A stretch of 64,000 nt of DNA from Phanerodontia chrysosporium (lineage: Eukaryota > Basidiomycota > Agaricomycetes > Polyporales > Phanerochaetaceae). Positions 59,041-64,000 of the stretch are shown here, one piece after another; positions within the stretch are counted from its first letter, which is position 1, and each line of letters starts with the position of its first letter. The notes under the pieces were generated by a model. That model worked only from the letters and a program-made list of their open reading frames with translations. It ran no database searches and was not told where the DNA came from. The stretch lies in contig MJGA01000004.1 in NCBI GenBank assembly GCA_001910725.1, positions 682,001 through 746,000 on the forward strand. The letters run 5' to 3'. Position numbers and translations under genes: made by a program.

Positions 59041-59861
59041 ATGCCGAATTACGTCCTTATATCTCCTCAGCAACGTGTCGACGAGCGTGGTCGCTCCCGT
59101 CACCGGTCTGTTTCTGTCTCCGTACCCGTCACTCCACAGGGGCGCACCCCGTATCGCGAGTCCGACACACGCCCCGCTCGATACTTCGTTCGTCCTCGAG
59201 ACCTCGCTCGCGGTCCAGGGCACACTCCAGGCCAAGGGTCCGGTTCGTGGACGACAGGGGCCGTGATGAGCAAGCCCCCGCTGGTCACGGGAATTCATAC
59301 TACGACAGTCACCACGATGCTGGAAACGGTGTGTATGTGGGCGAGCGCGGCCGCTCTCGCCGCCGCAGGAGCAACAGCCGACACCGCACCGATCGCACGT
59401 ACGTCCGCCGCAGACACAGCATCGAGGCCATCCCGCGGCGAGAACCGGTGCGCTACTATCCTTCGCCACCGGCCACGCTCGGGCCTTACGATGCAGGCTG
59501 GGTGCATTCCCCGCGAACGATGTACCACCCGCCTGCGCTCCCCGCGCCTCAGCCCAGGCAGATGGGTTATACTCAATACGTCCCACATATCGCCGCACAC
59601 CCTGTCTATCCACACTATTCTCCCGGGATGGCCCTACGCCCCGTACAGCAGCTCTTCTCACCTACATATCATGTGTTCCCCAATGTGCCAAGCTCGCCCT
59701 TCGCCTTGCAGACGTCCCCATTGGCTCCTATGCACCAGAGCCACCTACCGGGTGTTCCTGTACAATACATGGGGAGAAACGCCCTTACTTGGGGGTGGTA
59801 CCTGCCTGGCCATGCTGGCCCCCAGTACCAATACGGAGGTGGCTTCTTCGGTGGGCGTTGA
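59041..59861 (+). CDS. Arg/Tyr/Pro-rich protein of unknown function
   Basis: Starts MPNYVLISPQQRVDERGRSRHRS with a good initiation context (AACATG). A middle part has alternating Arg/Ser (GERGRSRRRRSNSRHRTDRTY), and a Tyr/Pro/His-rich tail ends with YQYGGGFFGGR. The frame shifts by one base near 59235 between the first and second halves. Composition suggests an RNA-binding or phase-separating protein, but no domain is recognised. A TATATAAG lies near 58690 in an unusually A+T-rich upstream stretch. Confidence 0.5.
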
Positions 59862-59972
59862 ATCGCTACGCCGCACGATAGTCATGCATCCGTTACACTA
59901 TCAGAAGTGCGCGGGAGGCGGCGCTTCTGGTAAGGGGGCGACCGAGAGGCTCGATCGGGTGCGCAGGGCCTC

Positions 59973-60111
59973 TAAGCGGACGCTCAGTCCGGTGAACTCA
60001 GAGTATAATAAGTCTCTATTAATGTACCTGTAAGCGGACGCTCAGTCCGGTGAACTCAGAGTATAATAAGTCTCTATTAATGTACCTGTAAGCGGACGCT
60101 CAGTCCGGTGA
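59973..60111 (+). repeat. 58-bp tandem repeat, about 2.4 copies
   Basis: Unit starts TAAGCGGACGCTCAGTCCGG and ends ATTAATGTACCTG. Identical copies are at 59973-60030 and 60031-60088, and a partial copy starts at 60089. Each unit contains the hairpin CGGAC-GCTCA-GTCCG and the AT-rich core AGAGTATAATAAGTCTCT. Confidence 0.9.
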
Positions 60112-60164
60112 CTAATACATGCGTTAGTACACTACTGGGGTCCGCAGGTACGAAGGAAGAACGC

Positions 60165-60194
60165 ACACTCAGAGTATAATAAGTCTCTGAGTGT
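60165..60194. repeat. Perfect 10-bp hairpin sharing the core of the 58-bp repeat
   Basis: ACACTCAGAG, then TATAATAAGT, then CTCTGAGTGT: perfect 10-bp arms around a 10-nt loop. The centre is the same sequence as in the tandem units upstream, so it is probably a diverged outlying copy. Confidence 0.8.
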
Positions 60195-60701
60195 CGAAAG
60201 GGGGCTGTGGGATGTATATAACGGAGTGGGGACGATTATCTAAGCTGGAACTATACAGGAATTACCATGAAAGGGAGGCTGTGGCGGCAGCCTCGATCGC
60301 CCGAAGGCGTTTTGCTTTCGCGCCACACGGCGGACGGTCGTCGGCGCTTGCGCGCATCCGCCACGAATCCGGCGCGAGTCCGCGTGTCACTTCGACATAC
60401 ACTACATCAATTCACTCATTCTTGCTTGCTTGCTGGCGTGTTTCACTTTCTAATTCTCCACCAACTCCCATAACATTGTACTTGTAATCCTACCCCAAAT
60501 TTCAGCAGCGCCAAGAACAAGTTGTATGTTAACGTTCGAGACGATTACGAGAGGTGGGAGATTAAATATATTGGCTAAGAACTAATGATCTAATAGGTCG
60601 TCGTCCTAGGGTGCATGTTGTTATCCCCCGAAGTCCCCACTCGCCCTCCTGACGACCACTACAGGGGAGGAGGCTGCTGCCAGGGTGACACCGCACAGCC
60701 C

Positions 60702-60713
60702 GGGGGGGGGGGG
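60702..60713 (+). repeat. G12 homopolymer
   Basis: Uninterrupted run of about 12 G in intergenic DNA; its length is a likely site of sequencing uncertainty. Confidence 0.8.
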
Positions 60714-61089
60714 CGAGACAACACGTGCTCCTGACTCCCTGTTCCCTTGACTCAGACCTTGTACGAATAGTAAGCTGTGGCGTGTGTTGTTTGAGCTCTC
60801 GTTGGAAATACTTGTAGCACAATAGTTATTTCAGTAGACAAACCCGTCTGTAAAAGCCGAAAGTTGGTGCATTGTGCACCGCTTACAACTGCAGCGACCG
60901 TGCATCGAACACAAAAAGCGTTTGGCTGGCGGCGTCGTGGCGCTCGGTGAATCTAGATCTATACAGATGTGGAAGCGTCAAGCGCGCTTCCGCCCTTGTG
61001 AACATACCCCTTCGTCATTCCCTCATCTCATCCTTCCTAGGTTTGACTACCGCTCTGTACTGTATCACGGCCACAGATACAACAATTCC

Positions 61090-62351
61090 ATGCCACCACG
61101 ACCAGCGCAAAAACGCTCGCCATCCTCGGAAGGCACGACCTCGCACGCACAAAAGAAGACACGCTTCGTCGAGCCGGAAGATGACCCCGTGAACTTTGCG
61201 GAGGAGGTCGATGCGCAGCTCGAAGACCCGCGCGCTCGGCGGAAGGGGCGCGTCAAGACGGAGGGCTACGAGTCGGACTCGAGCGACGAGGGCGAGAGCG
61301 TCGTGCTGAGCCGGCGCAAGGACGCGGCGAAGGCAGCCGAGGACGACGACGACGACATGTTCGCGACGGACGACAAGGCGAAGGAGGCCGACAAGGCCAG
61401 CGGGAAGAAGAAGGAGGAGAAGTACATGCGCCTCGGCGACATCGAGGGGCAGGAGTTCGGCGCGGCGACGGGCGCGGGGGACGAGAGTGCGACCGAAGAC
61501 GAGCCCGAGGACGAGGACGACGCGGCGCGGCGCAAGAAGGCGGGCATGGGCTTCGAGATCTCGGCGTTCAACATGCGCGAGGAGATGGAGGAGGGCAAGT
61601 TCACCGAGGACGGGATGTACATCCGCACGGTCGACCCGCACGCGGTGCACGACAAGTGGATGGAGGGCCTCGACGAGCGCGAGATCAAGAGGGCGCGCCG
61701 CCAGCACCGGCACATGGAGCGCGTCCAGCGCGAGCGCCAGCAGGCCGAGGAGCGCGAGCTCCAGCAGATGGGCTCGAAGGAGGACATCGAGCAGGCGCTC
61801 CTCCCGCACCTCAAGAAGGGCGAGACCGTCCTCGAGGCCCTGCAGCGTTTAGGGGCCAAGGCGAAGAAGAACGGGCCTGCGCAGAAGAAAAAGTGCGTCT
61901 GCGCGAGCCGACTTGCTACATCTTACTGACGTGTGTCCGCCTCAGGCCGAACAACAGGACAAAGCGGATCGGCGAGGACGTCGCGATGGAGGTCGAGCCC
62001 GCCGCGAAGCCGAAGGCTGAGCCGTCCGAGATCGACCACATCACGCACCTCGCGTCGATGCTCATGTCGCTCGGGGACACGGACATCTACTCGAAGACGT
62101 ACGAGGAGCTCGTGCGCGCGGTGCGCCGCGCGGGCAAGGTCGACAAGGACTGGATCCCGCCGTCCGCGGACGTCACGTACGAGTACAAGTGGGATGTTCC
62201 CGGCGCGCCTGAGGGCGAGGTCTTCGGGCCGTTCAGCGAGGAGGAGATGCAGAGCTGGTACAAGGCGCAGTACTTTGGCGTCGCCGGCGAGAAGATCAAG
62301 GTCCGCAGGAAGGGCGGCGAGTGGGGCTCGTGGGACGAGGTCGTCGCATGA
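61090..62351 (+). CDS. Lin1/CD2BP2-like GYF protein of the U5 snRNP
   Basis: Exons 61090-61892 and 61946-62351 (53-nt intron) give 402 aa. The N-terminus MPPRPAQKRS and KKTRFVEPEDD, long acidic/basic tracts, and GMGFEISAFNMREEMEEGKFTEDGMYIR followed by DKWMEGLD are characteristic of the Lin1/Snu40/CD2BP2 family. The C-terminus is a GYF domain: YEYKWDVPG, EVFGPFSEEEMQSWYKAQYF, and a final WGSWDEVVA. The usual GYF triplet reads QYF here. The family bridges U5 snRNP and proline-rich partners during splicing. It converges on RAD54, 200 bp away. The antisense strand has a long open frame caused by GC bias only. Confidence 0.9.
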
Positions 62352-62552
62352 GCAAGTAGACGGTTTGGCTTATTCTCCCTCCAGTTGTCGTTGTGCTTAT
62401 CGTCCAGGACAGTGTACGACTCATGTAATATGTATCTCTAGCAAATGCGTCTATTAGGATACCAGTGTACTATGCTACAATGCAGATGGTTAACTCCGAG
62501 ATTGCGTGTGTGGTATAGGTGTTACATGCGCAGACGATGAAGATGTGGATGC

Positions 62553-64000
62553 TCAGTGGCTGATGTACTGGAAGACGAACGAGATCTCAGGAAGGCCTGT
62601 CTCGGCACGCAGGAGGTCATCGTGGTTGTTCCTGAGCTCGTCATTCGTGTAGTGGTTCCACCTAATTAAAACATCTCGTGTTAGCTTCAGACGACAGCGG
62701 CGAAGGGCAAGAACACGCACGTGCTGGCATCGCCATACAGCAGCGCCTGCGACTTCATGAACTGCTTCCCGTCCTTGCAGCGCTTGCACTTGAACGTCTC
62801 ATGCGTCTCGCAGAGCGTTTTGTCGTTGTACTTGAACAGCTGCCGCAGGTTGTCGCGCGAGAAGAACCGCTCGACGTCCTCCTTCTCGTCGACGACGGCG
62901 GACGACAGCGACTGCTTCTGCGCCTGCCGCTGAAAGACCTTCTCCTCGATCGTGCCCGTGCAGATGAAGCGATAAACGAAGCCTTCGCGGGGCATCAGCA
63001 TCGTCGGAAATGTTGGGAAGAGTGGAGGTGCTCACATTCTTTCTTCTGTCCGTCACGCCATACACGCGCGAGGGCCTGCTGGTCGGACGCAGGGTTCCAA
63101 TCTACATTGTCGTCAGACAGTGTTCACATATGCAGCGGACGAGCGTACCAGGGTCGAAGAGGATAAGCCTGTTCGCGCCGATGAGGTTGATACCGCAGCC
63201 ACCGGCCTTGCTACTGAGCAAGAAGACAAATTCGGGGCCCTCGGGATTGTTGAACTTGTCGACGACCTCCTGCCTCTTCTTGACGCTCATCTTGCCATCC
63301 AGCCGGAAGTATCCGTAGCTGAGAGACGGGTCATCAGAGGGCCGAGCGACTGAGAGACCGTAGCCGCATACCGCTTGGCTCGCAGCAACTTTTCGAAGAC
63401 ATCCAAAGTACTGGTATAGTTGCTGATGAGGACGATCTTGTCATTCGTCTCCCGCCTCATCTTATCGAGGAACCTGGACCCAGTCGTGAATATCGTCATA
63501 ACGGGAACGGGATACCGACTCACCTTTCGAGGACCAAGAATTTGCCGCTCCACTCCGCGTGGACATCCGCCTGTCGCCCCAACCAGCAGGCAACCGTTCC
63601 TCGAAGACTTTGCACATCTGCATCTCCTTCTCGGCGTCCTTCTTATTGTCCCACTCGTCCTTCCTAGAGTCCTTGCCGATGGGCAGGAGCTCGGGGTGGT
63701 TCACGAGCTTCTTCAGGATGTTGATGGCGACAAGCGGCTTCGCCTCTTTGCCGCGCAGCTCCGCCTTCGTTTGCGGGTGGTCGACGAAATGGCAGTACAG
63801 CTCGCGCTGAATGTCGGACATACGGCAGAACACGACGTGTTCATATTTGACGGGCACTGCAGCGACGTGAGATGCAAGAGCGCACGGGTATCTATCTGAT
63901 ACTCACAGTACTTAGAGAGGAGGTCATTCGTCCGGCGAATGATAAACCTCGAGACCAAGGCTGCGAGCTCCTTAAGTTTCTCTTCACTCTTGGCTTTGGT
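62553..64000 (-). CDS. RAD54: RAD54 DNA repair translocase, 3' part (runs off the window)
   Basis: Snf2-family ATPase that drives Rad51 strand exchange in homologous recombination. Visible exons on the minus strand: 63907 to beyond 64000, 63524-63856, 63372-63473, 63149-63318, 63036-63101, 62721-62982 and 62553-62661, with introns 47-59 nt. Motifs in order: [41 protein letters not shown] (helicase IV region), [51 protein letters not shown] (motifs V-VI, here split by an intron), [19 protein letters not shown], and the RAD54-specific end [31 protein letters not shown]. One frame shift lies near TTGGGGCG (about 63573) just before [12 protein letters not shown]. In so conserved a gene this looks like an assembly error. 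Confidence 0.9.

Noticed and set aside
58858..59661. Minus-strand frame of 267 codons opposite the 59041 gene
   Set aside because: Antisense of a biased coding region with no motif.
61015..61809. Long minus-strand open frame (264 codons) opposite Lin1
   Set aside because: Leu/Arg/Val-rich antisense of an acidic, GC-rich coding exon; the plus strand carries clear family motifs.

Overview
The window looks like nuclear DNA of a mushroom-forming basidiomycete (Agaricomycetes, probably a polypore; inferred). The reasons are short GT-AG introns of about 45-70 nt, moderately high GC, and families typical of that group: a CACTA-like Plavaka transposon, a DUF7918 gene, a tandem set of MYND-finger paralogs, and a CGFCG zinc protein. 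No database search was possible. All family names rest on motifs and gene architecture read from the translations.

Layout. 0-4 kb: a NEDD1-like WD40 protein (gamma-tubulin anchoring) converging on a Nudix hydrolase. 4.3-20.6 kb: a same-strand tandem array of four related genes (called A, B, C and D here) with an N-terminal CxC motif and, in A-C, a C-terminal MYND finger. Gene B is cut in two by a 7,472-bp Plavaka element (6911-14382). The element is flanked by a 3-bp ACT target duplication, has imperfect terminal inverted repeats, and carries a transposase and a second gene. 21-26 kb: a small conserved protein, an inverted promoter-like repeat, and an amino-acid transporter of the AAAP/AVT type. 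26-33 kb and 37-42.5 kb are gene-poor. Between them lie a zinc-binding protein (33 kb) and a Ser-rich basidiomycete protein (36-37 kb). 42.5-50.4 kb: a DUF7918 protein, an unknown protein, a kinase-like protein lacking the catalytic Asp, CHMP7/Chm7 (ESCRT-III), and a single-pass membrane protein. 51-64 kb: a 53BP1/Crb2/Rad9-like Tudor-BRCT checkpoint adaptor, two Arg/Tyr-rich proteins, an SPX-RING ubiquitin ligase, the spliceosomal GYF protein Lin1/CD2BP2, and the 3' part of RAD54, which runs off the window end.

How they fit together. There is no operon-like logic. Housekeeping genes (NEDD1, CHMP7, Lin1, RAD54, SPX-RING, checkpoint adaptor) are interspersed with lineage-expanded genes and transposon-rich or gene-poor tracts. 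The clearest event is the transposon insertion into MYND gene B: removing the element and one ACT copy restores the reading frame exactly. A second theme is quality. Many otherwise well-conserved genes, RAD54 included, show 1-nt frame changes, and most of those I could place sit in short homopolymers. This suggests indel errors in the assembly rather than mass gene death.
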